From the NCBI RefSeq assembly GCF_038443385.1, contig NZ_CP151726.1, forward strand, positions 8,370,001 through 8,434,000: DNA of 64,000 nt. Reading direction: 5' to 3'. Made by a program: the position numbers and the translations under genes. Shown one piece after another: positions 34,680 to 43,707 of this stretch (its first letter is position 1; each line of letters begins with the position of its first letter). Source of the DNA: Stieleria varia. Lineage in GTDB: Bacteria; Planctomycetota; Planctomycetia; Pirellulales; Pirellulaceae. The notes beneath the pieces are model-generated. The model did no database searches. It saw only the letters and a list, made by a program, of their open reading frames with translations, and was not told the DNA's origin.

Positions 34680-37600
34680 TTTTGACGTTCCAGTCGATTG
34701 AAATACTCATCGAGTCCGGCCCGGAATTCTTCCGGCAGTGCACGTCCTGTCTCGCCGGTTGCTTGCGTGACATCGGTCGCACGACGTTGTTCCTTTTCAT
34801 TGACACCGGTGCCCAGCAAGGCCAACGCGGCATCTTGGGTGTCGCCCTGCCCTCCTCCGCCTGGACTGCTGCCTCCACCGCCGCCACCCTTGGGATTGAT
34901 TCGTTTGCAACGCAGCAACAACTCGATCGCTTCGGTCTCCGCTGCGATCGCCGCGCTGCCGGTCTCGGCTGAAACCAAGATCTCTCGAGCTTCTACCATC
35001 ACGCGACTGACGGCGGTCAACAAGTCGATTTCCTTGGCAAACTTCGCCGCCCCCTCGGGCAACTGCTCGATTCGCTCGATGACCTGATCGGTACGATCCC
35101 GCAACCCGTCTTGGGTTTCACTCAACCGGATCGCTTCGCTCTTGTGATCGTCCTTCTCCATCGCCTCGCGGGCCTGCTCGGTCACACGGGTTTCTTCACG
35201 CAAGTTGACTTCGCCCTCCAGGATTTGCAGTACCTCCAGAATCACCGATGGCGGCAGGGAGTCGGCTCCCTTGCATCCGGGGCACTGGCCACTGCAGGCC
35301 GGATCGACCAAGTCATCGGCCCAACGATCAAAACTGTCCGACCAAAACTCGGCTTGCGCGATCGACATGCCCTGCTCTTTAGGAATGTCTTCGCTCAAGG
35401 TCGTCAACGCGGTCAGCACTTCCGACTCGCGCATCTCGTCCAAGACCGCTTTGAACTGATTCATGCGTCGGCGTTCAAAGTAGCTTTGCATGTCGTCCAT
35501 GATGTACGACACCGACTTGGTCGTGCCCAATTCGACTTCGGACAACTTGGCCAATAACTCTCGGTCGGTTTTCTCATCAGGTGATCGATCGCCAAACACC
35601 GCATCGATACGCTCACTGATGCGTTCGGCGATCTGATTCTGTTCACGCGACATCGCTTTGAGACGTTTGACCAATGTGCTGCCTTCCAAATTGGCCAACA
35701 GCGTGTTGAGTTCATCGGCGACTTTCTCAAACTCGGCGAGCAAGTCCTTTTGTTCCTTGATCGCTTCGTCCATCGGTTCTTCGGGCTTGTCTTCTTCCTT
35801 CTCGGCCGCCGGATCCGGCTTCTTTGGCGGACCTGCAATCGTGGTGACAGGCAGCGTCAAACGCGGATTCGATTCTTTCTTTTTCTTGTTGGGTTCTTCG
35901 CCTGCTGGGTCGGCGGGTTGCTGCGAGCTTTCTTGATCTACCAACGAAGGCACCGCAGGTTTCTCACCCTTCTTTTCTTCCTCCGGCTTGTCCTCACCGC
36001 CGGGAGCGCCCGCGGTGGCTCGATTTTTGCCGGCCTGTGGTCCCGACTTGCTGTCCTTGCGAGCGATCTTGTTTGCCGCGGACGCTTTGTCGAGCAACTC
36101 AGCAACCGAAGGCATCCGATTGGCTGAGATGTCTTCCAAGATCTGCAACATCTCGGCCCACTTCTCCAAGTGCCCCACGCCCAACTCGGGGTTCCGTGCG
36201 GCTTGTCGTAGTAGTTCTTTGCCTTGCCGAGACAGACTGGCCAACTGACGACCGTTGGAGGCTTCGCCGCGTGCCTGCTTGCGGATTTCGTCACGCATGG
36301 CATCGTCGGCCAGTTCCTCCGGTGACATCTCTCGGATTTGCTTGTTTCGTTCGTGCAGCCCCATCTCACGATCTCGCACGTCGAGCGCGGCGCGATGCCA
36401 CTTGCTCATCTCGTTGGTCATCCAGATGGCGTGCTGCTCTGGCGTCAACACATAGAAAATGTGCGGCGACGAATACACGCGGTTTCGACCGGGCAAGTAA
36501 TCCTCCACCCACAACCGAAGTTCGATCGGCTGGGGTTCAATTCCGAATGACTTCGCACTGAATGTGGCGGGCAACTGCAACGAGGATTGCTCGGGACCTC
36601 CCATGGCCAAAACCTTTTCGCCCTCGGCAGGTGTTTGCATCCGGTCGTCCAACCCACGCCACTCCAAGCCGACGCGTTTGATTCCAAAATCGTCCGCCGA
36701 CATGGCTTGGAAATTCAACTGCTCGCTGTCCAATAGCACAGCTTGGCGGGGCAATTCCTGTGTGACCACGCTGGGTGCTTCATCGGGCGCGGACTTCAAC
36801 GACAACTCAAAGGGCTGCTTGCCCTCCAGTCCGTCGCGGTCCCGCCAGGTCAACGCCAGTTGACCTGCCTCGCCATCGATAGAAACGTCAGCCGATGAAA
36901 AACTCGCGTTGATCACTGCAACCTGCTCTTCGTTGATCGCGGCAGCCTCCAAGTCGCGCGACGCGGTTGCGGTGACCTTGGCCTTGCTACCTTGAACGAC
37001 ACTCAAGGTGCCGCTGCGGACGTCACGTTCCATCGTTTCCTTGATTTGCAAGTACTCAGGTAACTGAACCATCGCGTTGGCAGCGACCAGTTCGGGTCGG
37101 AATTGGGGATCGAGTTGAACGGATTGATAGAAGTCACCGATTCGAACCATCATCTCCGACGGCGCGGTGCTGGCCGGCAATTGAAACTCGTAACGACCTG
37201 AGCTACCCGATGTGCGTGCAACAGCCTCGGTTGCATTCTCTGGCTTGACCAACGAGACGACTTGTTCTGGGTATCCCGGCACGGTCAACGTCGCCTGCTC
37301 TGGTTGCCATCGTGATTCCGGATCCAAGGCAACCGTCCAGCGGACGCTTTCGCCATGTGGCACGATCATTGATTCGGGCATCGGTTCAACGGCGGTGAAC
37401 GTGTATCGCTCCGGCCCGTTAAAGGGAGACAGCAATCGCGACCATGCGTTGGAGACTGCTGGCGGCGACCAAATGAGCAAACCAAGCATCGCCAACAGGG
37501 CGGCGCCGACGAGCGAGCCTACCACGGGCAACCAGTGACGAGGTGCCGCATCGTTGAGATTGCGTTTTTGCGCCGCGCCCGCAACCTGCTCGATCGCAGC

Positions 37601-38041
37601 AGCACACAACGCGCGTGAACGCGATTGTTCGGTATCGCTCTCTGCCAACTCGATGACGCCCAACAGTTGATCACCAATGCTTGGCTCTCGTTGTCGCAGC
37701 AATCGGGCCAGTTGATCCAAACGTCGATTGCGATACACCCATCGATAGATGGCAATCGGTATGACCAGCATCGTGACCGTCATCGCGATCAGGATCACCG
37801 CGCGAACCAACGGTGAGGTGTCCACAAATCGATCGACGATGAACACCGACAATAAGGCAACCAATACGGCCAAGCATGCCAGGCCGACAGCCTCGACCAC
37901 CTTGGTCGTCCACACCCGAGACCGAAAAGAGAGCAACTGGCGTTTGAGTGACGCCGGCAGGGTCAACAGCGAGGGAGTTTCGTTAGTGCTCATGGCTTCA
38001 TTCAAGCTCGAGTGCTGGAACCGAGTGCAGGGACAGTCCAA
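34676..38041 (-). CDS. Large membrane/coiled-coil protein, DUF4175-like
   Basis: A 1121-residue protein and fifth gene in the cluster. Two membrane helices lie near 48-70 and 78-102 (VGLACLAVLVALLSVFIVDRF and VILIAMTVTMLVIPIAIY), a short basic loop follows, and a third lies near 170-190. Residues about 200-530 are beta-rich and probably Ig-like. From about 560 it becomes helical with Lys/Glu/Pro-rich linkers (EEEKKGEKP, EKEEDKPEE) and long heptad-like segments, and near 1060 a glycine run (GGGGGGSSPGGGGQG). The N-terminal topology and size resemble DUF4175 proteins that accompany MoxR/VWA clusters in other bacteria. It follows a 241-bp gap with a hairpin and overlaps the next gene by 4 bp. 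Confidence 0.72.
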   Translation of the reverse strand: MDCPCTRFQHSSLNEAMSTNETPSLLTLPASLKRQLLSFRSRVWTTKVVEAVGLACLAVLVALLSVFIVDRFVDTSPLVRAVILIAMTVTMLVIPIAIYRWVYRNRRLDQLARLLRQREPSIGDQLLGVIELAESDTEQSRSRALCAAAIEQVAGAAQKRNLNDAAPRHWLPVVGSLVGAALLAMLGLLIWSPPAVSNAWSRLLSPFNGPERYTFTAVEPMPESMIVPHGESVRWTVALDPESRWQPEQATLTVPGYPEQVVSLVKPENATEAVARTSGSSGRYEFQLPASTAPSEMMVRIGDFYQSVQLDPQFRPELVAANAMVQLPEYLQIKETMERDVRSGTLSVVQGSKAKVTATASRDLEAAAINEEQVAVINASFSSADVSIDGEAGQLALTWRDRDGLEGKQPFELSLKSAPDEAPSVVTQELPRQAVLLDSEQLNFQAMSADDFGIKRVGLEWRGLDDRMQTPAEGEKVLAMGGPEQSSLQLPATFSAKSFGIEPQPIELRLWVEDYLPGRNRVYSSPHIFYVLTPEQHAIWMTNEMSKWHRAALDVRDREMGLHERNKQIREMSPEELADDAMRDEIRKQARGEASNGRQLASLSRQGKELLRQAARNPELGVGHLEKWAEMLQILEDISANRMPSVAELLDKASAANKIARKDSKSGPQAGKNRATAGAPGGEDKPEEEKKGEKPAVPSLVDQESSQQPADPAGEEPNKKKKESNPRLTLPVTTIAGPPKKPDPAAEKEEDKPEEPMDEAIKEQKDLLAEFEKVADELNTLLANLEGSTLVKRLKAMSREQNQIAERISERIDAVFGDRSPDEKTDRELLAKLSEVELGTTKSVSYIMDDMQSYFERRRMNQFKAVLDEMRESEVLTALTTLSEDIPKEQGMSIAQAEFWSDSFDRWADDLVDPACSGQCPGCKGADSLPPSVILEVLQILEGEVNLREETRVTEQAREAMEKDDHKSEAIRLSETQDGLRDRTDQVIERIEQLPEGAAKFAKEIDLLTAVSRVMVEAREILVSAETGSAAIAAETEAIELLLRCKRINPKGGGGGGSSPGGGGQGDTQDAALALLGTGVNEKEQRRATDVTQATGETGRALPEEFRAGLDEYFNRLERQK

Positions 38042-38173
38042 TCAGGGGTCGGGCCCGATCAGGGGTCTGGTTTGGACACCACCAGTTTATGCGTTTGGAC
38101 GTCAATAAGTACAGCGAATTTGTCTGCCCGTGCAAAAAAGCCGGCTACTGCCAAAATCGCGAATTGAGCTTTG

Positions 38174-38242
38174 ATACCAGCACGAAGCGCAAGCGAGTGA
38201 TTCATGGCGTTTTATTCACTCGCTTGCGCTTCGTGCTGGTAT
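38174..38242. repeat. Perfect 27-bp hairpin in a cluster gap
   Basis: Arms 38174-38200 and 38216-38242, beginning ATACCAGCACGAAGCG, are exact reverse complements around a 15-base loop. The hairpin lies in the only long gap between the two parts of the MoxR/VWA cluster. It could cut or stabilise the transcript there. No T-run follows on the minus strand. Confidence 0.93.
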
Positions 38243-38282
38243 TTGACTCGTTTCCAATCAATGTCAATTCACACTCATAGCA

Positions 38283-40475
38283 CTAGATCACGCCGACCAT
38301 CTTTCGTCCGACCCAAAAAAGCCCCAACATCGCGATCATCAGGGCCGCAACCAACGGATGGCTCCACAATTGGACCCGCCGGACTTGGGCGACCGGCGGC
38401 GGAATATCGGAAATCGCTTGGACGATTTTTCCGACATCGCCCGATTTCAGCACCTGTCCCCGCGTCACACGGGCTAGTTCCTCCAGCACCTCCGGCCGGG
38501 CAGGCTTACCCAGTCGCTCCAATGTGGCACCCTGAACATCGATGTTGGTTTGCAGGACGGCTTGCGTCTGAGCACACCTCAAGGTGACTTCGTGGCGCCC
38601 CGGCTCGCTGGGCGTGAACGCGCCGCCAAAGGCTCCCCACTGTTCACCGATTTTTTGCAAGCGAACCGTTTTGGCTTCGCCGCTGGGGGCGACGATCCGT
38701 GCGGTCACGTTTCCTTTGCTCAGTGGCTCACCGCTCTTTTCCATCGCATTGACGGACAATGCGATGGTCTGGCGTACCTTGGGCTGTTCGGGTGTATAAA
38801 AGAATCGCATCAACTCGCCCTTGGCCATGTTTCGACGATACGCCATCCAGCGAACGACTTGGCCCCAGAAACGATAGTGGTAGAGATCCTCCACGCCTCG
38901 CCGCCAACGCCACGCGCCGTCCGTTCCCATGAAGAGGACCTTTCCGGCACCGGATGTCTTGGTCACCAATAGCGGAATGCGACCGTACTCGTTGGACGCG
39001 TCTTGGTGCACGGCCAACACATCCGTGCCCGCCTTGGCTCGAATGATCGGTGCGTACCACTGAAACCCTGGCAGGCTTTCCCAAACCTGCATGTTTTCGT
39101 CCGAAGTGTCGGCCAGTTTGGTCAGCAGGCTTCGTCGGCCCAGTTCGGTCAATGCAAAGTGCCCCGGCGCCTGCGACCCCCAGCCCTCCGGCTGCCCCTC
39201 ATCAAGAGTGACGGGAATCAACTCTGCCAATTCGGTTTCGGCGAGCGACAGTTGGTTGCCTTGCCAACCGGGCATGAAAACCAGACCACTGGCCTGCTGC
39301 TGTACTAAACCTTTTAGCAAAGCGCACTGCTCGGGCGTCAGTTGTCCATTGTCGATCCCGACGTCTCCGAGAAAGACGACGTCGTACAATGCCAAATCTT
39401 CCAGAGCTTCGGGAAAGGTCTTGATGTAGTCGCGATTTCCGCCGCCGACCTTGCTGAGTTTGGGATGAAACAACAGGCACGAGACTTCGACACCCGGATC
39501 GCGCGACAACGCATTCCTTAGGTATCGATACTCCCAACGCGGCAGGGATTCGACGACCAGCACCTTGAGCTTTTCTTCTTTGATGGTGATCGAAGCGGTT
39601 CGCGAATTGTTGTCCGTGATCTGTTCGTCACCGTGTTCAGGAACCGACAGCGTCAAGGCGAACTCGCCGACGTTTTCGGGCTTCCACAAAATGGCATCGG
39701 TGGTTCGCCCCATCGCACTGATCCGAACGTCGTGAGTGACTTTTTCACCATCCTGCGATGTCATCGTCACAACAACACTGTGATCGCGAGGCAGTGAGCT
39801 TTCAATCGTGAACGGAATGCGAACTGCTTTACCGACGACGCCTGAGGTGGGCAAGTCAAACGACAAGAGATCCACGTCGGGCAACCGTGATGCACTGCCG
39901 ACACTGACACCAAAGATCGGCACTTGCGCCAAACGCAATCGGGTCGCAACATCGACGGGCGGCGGGCCGCTGTTCCAATCGCCATCGCTGGCCAACAGCA
40001 CGCCGCGCAAATTCGCGTGTTCTCGACGAGCAGATTCCAAGGCACCGGCCAAGTCGGTTTCATCGCTCTGTTCACCTTCGGCAAACGGCTGAACGACGAC
40101 ATTGAATCGATCTTTGACGTCCGACCAAGTCGCCTCGTCCATCAAGCCATCGATCGCTTCGCTGCGTGTCGTCAACGCCCTTTCGCCGCCAGCGTCCAAT
40201 CCAGCGTCACGCGTCATCATGCTCTTGGATCGATCACCCAAGACCACGATCGTCGGTTTTTCGGTGGGCAGAAATTGCTGCACGGTTTCGGGCTGATTGA
40301 GCAACAGGACTGCGGCCAACACCAACAACACGCGGAGCAACTCGAGCAAATTGATGCCGCGATGAAACCCGCTGCGTTGCCACGACCAATACGCCAACAC
40401 CACGACCATCACCACGGCGATGATCGAAACGATCAGCGAAGCCACGTTGGGCTGCAAGGAAAAACTAGCGATCAT
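38283..40475 (-). CDS. VWA / glutamine-amidotransferase-like membrane protein
   Basis: A 730-residue protein with two N-terminal membrane helices (about 12-30 and 43-60) and one near the C-terminus (710-727). A von Willebrand A domain starts near residue 76: TIVVLGDRSKSMM carries the MIDAS DxSxS at 81-85, and GVLLASDGDWNSG follows near 159. A class I glutamine-amidotransferase-like region near 350-430 (VVFLGDVGIDNGQLTPEQCALLKGLV, then FMPGWQGNQ) lacks an obvious nucleophile Cys triad and is probably structural. This VWA plus GATase-like layout is common in Bat-type clusters. Its ATG overlaps the stop of the neighbouring VWA gene by 4 bp. It likely acts in the membrane with the MoxR ATPase. 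Confidence 0.82.
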   Translation of the reverse strand: MIASFSLQPNVASLIVSIIAVVMVVVLAYWSWQRSGFHRGINLLELLRVLLVLAAVLLLNQPETVQQFLPTEKPTIVVLGDRSKSMMTRDAGLDAGGERALTTRSEAIDGLMDEATWSDVKDRFNVVVQPFAEGEQSDETDLAGALESARREHANLRGVLLASDGDWNSGPPPVDVATRLRLAQVPIFGVSVGSASRLPDVDLLSFDLPTSGVVGKAVRIPFTIESSLPRDHSVVVTMTSQDGEKVTHDVRISAMGRTTDAILWKPENVGEFALTLSVPEHGDEQITDNNSRTASITIKEEKLKVLVVESLPRWEYRYLRNALSRDPGVEVSCLLFHPKLSKVGGGNRDYIKTFPEALEDLALYDVVFLGDVGIDNGQLTPEQCALLKGLVQQQASGLVFMPGWQGNQLSLAETELAELIPVTLDEGQPEGWGSQAPGHFALTELGRRSLLTKLADTSDENMQVWESLPGFQWYAPIIRAKAGTDVLAVHQDASNEYGRIPLLVTKTSGAGKVLFMGTDGAWRWRRGVEDLYHYRFWGQVVRWMAYRRNMAKGELMRFFYTPEQPKVRQTIALSVNAMEKSGEPLSKGNVTARIVAPSGEAKTVRLQKIGEQWGAFGGAFTPSEPGRHEVTLRCAQTQAVLQTNIDVQGATLERLGKPARPEVLEELARVTRGQVLKSGDVGKIVQAISDIPPPVAQVRRVQLWSHPLVAALMIAMLGLFWVGRKMVGVI

Positions 40476-42637
40476 GCGGCGCTCGTCTCCTTCGTCCGAT
40501 CGCTACCGGCCGTCGTTCGATCCGCGGAACGACTATCTGATTTCTTGAACCCGCTGACGTCGGGACGCCCTACGATCGCCGCGGCGCTCGCCCGACGGCG
40601 GGGAATGCACAACAGGGCTTCCAACAACATTGCGGCGATCATCAGGATCAAAAAGAATCGCCAGATCTCTTGAACGATTCCCTCCAGTCCGCCAGCAGAA
40701 TCATCCACTCGTGAATAATCCAAACCGGCAAATAAGTTGCTCAACTGCGAATCCGTCAACGTGTCGCGTTGGTCTTCGGGGACCGAACGATTGACTGCGA
40801 CCAATGGCTGCTCTTTTTCTGTGGTCTCGTTGGTGGCTTGATACACGCCAGCTTGGTAGGTGTATTCACTCGACAACACACCGGTGGGACCTGCGATCTG
40901 TCGCCACTGAGCCATTTCTTCTGCCGCACTCCCCTGCCCTGCCCCGCTTGATTCGGAGGAGGCATCTTCGTCAACTGCGTCCTCACCAGTTGATCCAGCA
41001 ACACGATTGCCAGTCTGCCCGATCGCATCCAAGCCCTGCCGGATCGCGCGTTGCACGGCGACGTACAGCACGATCCCGTTGCTGGCCAAAGTCGACTGGC
41101 CAGAGGCCGCGGTCGCGGTACAGAAATAAACGCCGCCACGCGCCGTCGGCACACGAACCAACAGCGGGTCGCCACCTGACAAAGTCGCCAACTGGGTGAA
41201 TTCGCCGCCAAGTTTGGCATGTTCGTTGATTTCCAATTGACCGACCGGCAAACCGACTCCGCTGCCGGTAGCCGCCAACAAGTCCTGATCGCCACGCCAA
41301 TTCTCCACCAACGCTTTCTCATCACCGACCCAGCTTTGCCAAGACACTCCGAGAAACTCGCCCTCGACATCCAAACCGCCACTGAGGCTACTGGGCGGAA
41401 AAAACAGGACTTGCCCACCGCCATCGACATAACGTTTGACCGCCGGCGAAATCTCGTCGTCGGGTAACGCGGCTTGCCAAATCAAAACCGCAGCGTCATC
41501 CAACACCAACGAATCCAAAGTTTCTGGTGCCATGACTTCCACGGTCGATTCGCTCTTGCCGTCCGGCGAAATCGCAGCGGCAATCTCGATCGCCGCCGAT
41601 GCTTCGCGATCATCGGTGACCAACACGACTCGTCGCGCCGGCGGATCGGCGAATACAAAGTACGCTTCATTGTCCGCCGCATTGGAATCCGCAGGAATGG
41701 AAACTTTTCCCCAGCCTCGATCGACACTGCCGGCCAACGGAACACGGTAGTCACGCACGGTGACTTGATTGCCCGTCATCTCGACATTCAATTCCGTGGT
41801 CGCACCATCGATCTCGATCCGCACCGGCATCATCCCACCGCTTGCGACCGTCCCCGATTGGCTGACCTGCATCGACAACAGCACCGCGTTGCCCTCGGCT
41901 TGTGTGCGACGTGCACCCAAAACCCGAATGGATGCATCGCTGTCGGCGGACTCTGGATAAGCAACGAGATGAAATCGAACCGTCTGCGGCATTTTGGCGA
42001 ACGCCTCTCGAACGGCCTTCCAACGCCCTGAATCAGGTTGCCAGTCCGCGGAACGCAAATCGCTGCACAACCAGACTTCGCTGGCACCAGGCTGGTTGTT
42101 GTTCAAATAGTCCACGGTCGCTTGCAGCATCCCTGGGATGTCGGCTGCCGCGCTGGTTCCATCCGTCGATGGAGCATCAATCATGGCTTCCAACGACTCG
42201 AACGACTGCGGCTGCATCGTCGCGCTGTCGATCAACACCCAGTGGGTGGAGCCGAGGGTCTTCAGTGCATCAGCGATCTGGCGACGCCCGGTCTCCAACT
42301 TGGACTGCCCTCCCCTGCCCGCTTGTTGCATGCTGGGAGATCGATCCAACAACAAGATCGTCGTGTCTGGGCGTCCACCCGCTGACCAACCCAACAGTCC
42401 GCTGGCGAGCGGTCGGGCGATGGCAAAGATCAATCCTGCAATGACCAACATCCGTGCCGCCATGATCAACCACTGACGCAGCTTGGCATAGCCGCGAGCC
42501 ATCTTGTTGGCCTTCAGCAGGAACATCATTGCGCCCCACTGCTTGGTCTGATATCGCCATTGGTTGATGAGGTGAATGATCACCGGCAACAACACCAGGG
42601 GCAACGCGGCCAACATACCGATCTGCAAAAAGCTCAT
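40472..42637 (-). CDS. BatA-type membrane protein with VWA domain
   Basis: A 721-residue protein whose first 75 residues match the BatA N-terminal domain: LPLVLLPVIIHLINQWRY (helix 1), WGAMMFLLKANKMARG and a second helix near 56-74. The VWA domain begins near 93: TTILLLDRSPSM with MIDAS DxSxS at 98-102, followed by DALKTLGSTHWVLIDSAT near 128. A long beta-rich part follows, then a Gly/Ser/Glu-rich segment near 580-600 and a C-terminal membrane helix near 660-680. Both ends overlap neighbouring genes by 4 bp, so it is translated as part of a unit with the DUF58 protein. Members of this family are thought to bind partner proteins through MIDAS metal. Confidence 0.85.
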   Translation of the reverse strand: MSFLQIGMLAALPLVLLPVIIHLINQWRYQTKQWGAMMFLLKANKMARGYAKLRQWLIMAARMLVIAGLIFAIARPLASGLLGWSAGGRPDTTILLLDRSPSMQQAGRGGQSKLETGRRQIADALKTLGSTHWVLIDSATMQPQSFESLEAMIDAPSTDGTSAAADIPGMLQATVDYLNNNQPGASEVWLCSDLRSADWQPDSGRWKAVREAFAKMPQTVRFHLVAYPESADSDASIRVLGARRTQAEGNAVLLSMQVSQSGTVASGGMMPVRIEIDGATTELNVEMTGNQVTVRDYRVPLAGSVDRGWGKVSIPADSNAADNEAYFVFADPPARRVVLVTDDREASAAIEIAAAISPDGKSESTVEVMAPETLDSLVLDDAAVLIWQAALPDDEISPAVKRYVDGGGQVLFFPPSSLSGGLDVEGEFLGVSWQSWVGDEKALVENWRGDQDLLAATGSGVGLPVGQLEINEHAKLGGEFTQLATLSGGDPLLVRVPTARGGVYFCTATAASGQSTLASNGIVLYVAVQRAIRQGLDAIGQTGNRVAGSTGEDAVDEDASSESSGAGQGSAAEEMAQWRQIAGPTGVLSSEYTYQAGVYQATNETTEKEQPLVAVNRSVPEDQRDTLTDSQLSNLFAGLDYSRVDDSAGGLEGIVQEIWRFFLILMIAAMLLEALLCIPRRRASAAAIVGRPDVSGFKKSDSRSADRTTAGSDRTKETSAA

Positions 42638-43542
42638 CGTTTCCCCCGATGAAAAGCGCGATCGACAAGGAAATCCGTCAGCACTTTTTCGTACGGTTGA
42701 TCGATGATCACGCGACGGTAGTCCACAGCGGTCTCCAACGAGACCTTTTTGACCGCGGTCAAGTATTCCGACAACGCGTCATGATAGCGATCGGCGATCT
42801 CGGTCGGTTCGGCAAAGATCGCCGTTCCGCCCTCCATGTCCAAGAATCGTGTGGGTCGGTGGAAATCGAATCCGATCTCTTCTGGATCGAGCAAATGAAA
42901 CACCGAAACATCGTGCTTGCGAAATCTCAAATGCTCAAAGCAATCTCGCATCGCGTCGGGCTCGATGAACATGTCCGATAGCACGATGATCAAAGCACGC
43001 TGACGCACCGTCTCGGCCAACTCATGCAACACCGTTTCCAAACCGGTCTCGCCCTGAGGCACCGCACCGGACAAGGTATCCATCAAGGTCTTGACGTGCG
43101 AAGCACTTCGCCGCGGCGGAATCTCTTGATGAATCCCGTCGGCCACGCACGCAAGTCCGACCGCGTCGCCTTGTTGGATCGCTAGATAACTCAACGTCGC
43201 CGCAACGCTGCGGGCGTAGTTCAGTTTGGTGGTTCCCACGCTGCCGAAATCCATCGAGCCGCTGGTGTCGACAACCAGAACCATTCGCAGATTGGTGTCC
43301 GCCTCGAACTCTTTGACATAAAAACGATCGCATCGCCCATAGGCTCGCCAGTCCAAACGACGCAGATCGTCGCCGGGCACGTACTTGCGATACTCGGCAA
43401 ACTCCACACTTGCGCCACGGTGTGGGCTGGCATGTTTTCCCGAAACGCTGCCCAACATCGGTCGACGCGCCGTCAGCGGCAACGCGCTCAGTCGCGCGAC
43501 CACTTGCGGATCAAAAAAACTACGTGTGTTGGGTTCAGACAT
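42634..43542 (-). CDS. DUF58 protein with VWA-like fold
   Basis: A 302-residue cytoplasmic protein, the usual partner of MoxR ATPases. From the ATG at 43542 (MSEPNTRSFFDPQV) it has GKHASPHRGASVEFAEYRKYV near 35-55, the family motif DDLRRLDWRAYGR near 58-70 and a VWA MIDAS sequence VVDTSGSMDFG near 90-100. A longer start at 43590 would run toward the palindrome array and is not favoured. The stop overlaps the ATG of the BatA-type gene by 4 bp. It has no signal peptide or membrane helix. It probably links MoxR to the membrane VWA proteins. Confidence 0.9.
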   Translation of the reverse strand: MSEPNTRSFFDPQVVARLSALPLTARRPMLGSVSGKHASPHRGASVEFAEYRKYVPGDDLRRLDWRAYGRCDRFYVKEFEADTNLRMVLVVDTSGSMDFGSVGTTKLNYARSVAATLSYLAIQQGDAVGLACVADGIHQEIPPRRSASHVKTLMDTLSGAVPQGETGLETVLHELAETVRQRALIIVLSDMFIEPDAMRDCFEHLRFRKHDVSVFHLLDPEEIGFDFHRPTRFLDMEGGTAIFAEPTEIADRYHDALSEYLTAVKKVSLETAVDYRRVIIDQPYEKVLTDFLVDRAFHRGKR

Positions 43543-43594
43543 ACGTGGGAAATGGTAGGTGTGAGCATCCGTGCAGCTTTCAGCGGCCAAGCAT

Positions 43595-43703
43595 GTACGT
43601 CAGCCTTTCTAGCCTGACATACTTACCAAGTCAGCCTAGAAAGGCTGACGTACTTTCCAGCCTGACATTCTCACCGCAAGTCAGCCTGGAAAGGCTGACG
43701 TAC
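43595..43703. repeat. Palindromic repeat array, GTACGTCAGCCT family, locus 3
   Basis: Several half and whole copies (GTACGTCAGCCTTTCTAG, GTCAGCCTAGAAAGGCTGACGTAC, GTCAGCCTGGAAAGGCTGACGTAC, with extra CAGCCTGACAT segments) fill the gap between moxR and the DUF58 gene. The array starts 4 bp after the moxR stop codon. Similar elements are at 2328-2420 and 25699-25726. The hairpins would lie inside the cluster transcript. Confidence 0.92.
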
Positions 43704-43707
43704 ATAT

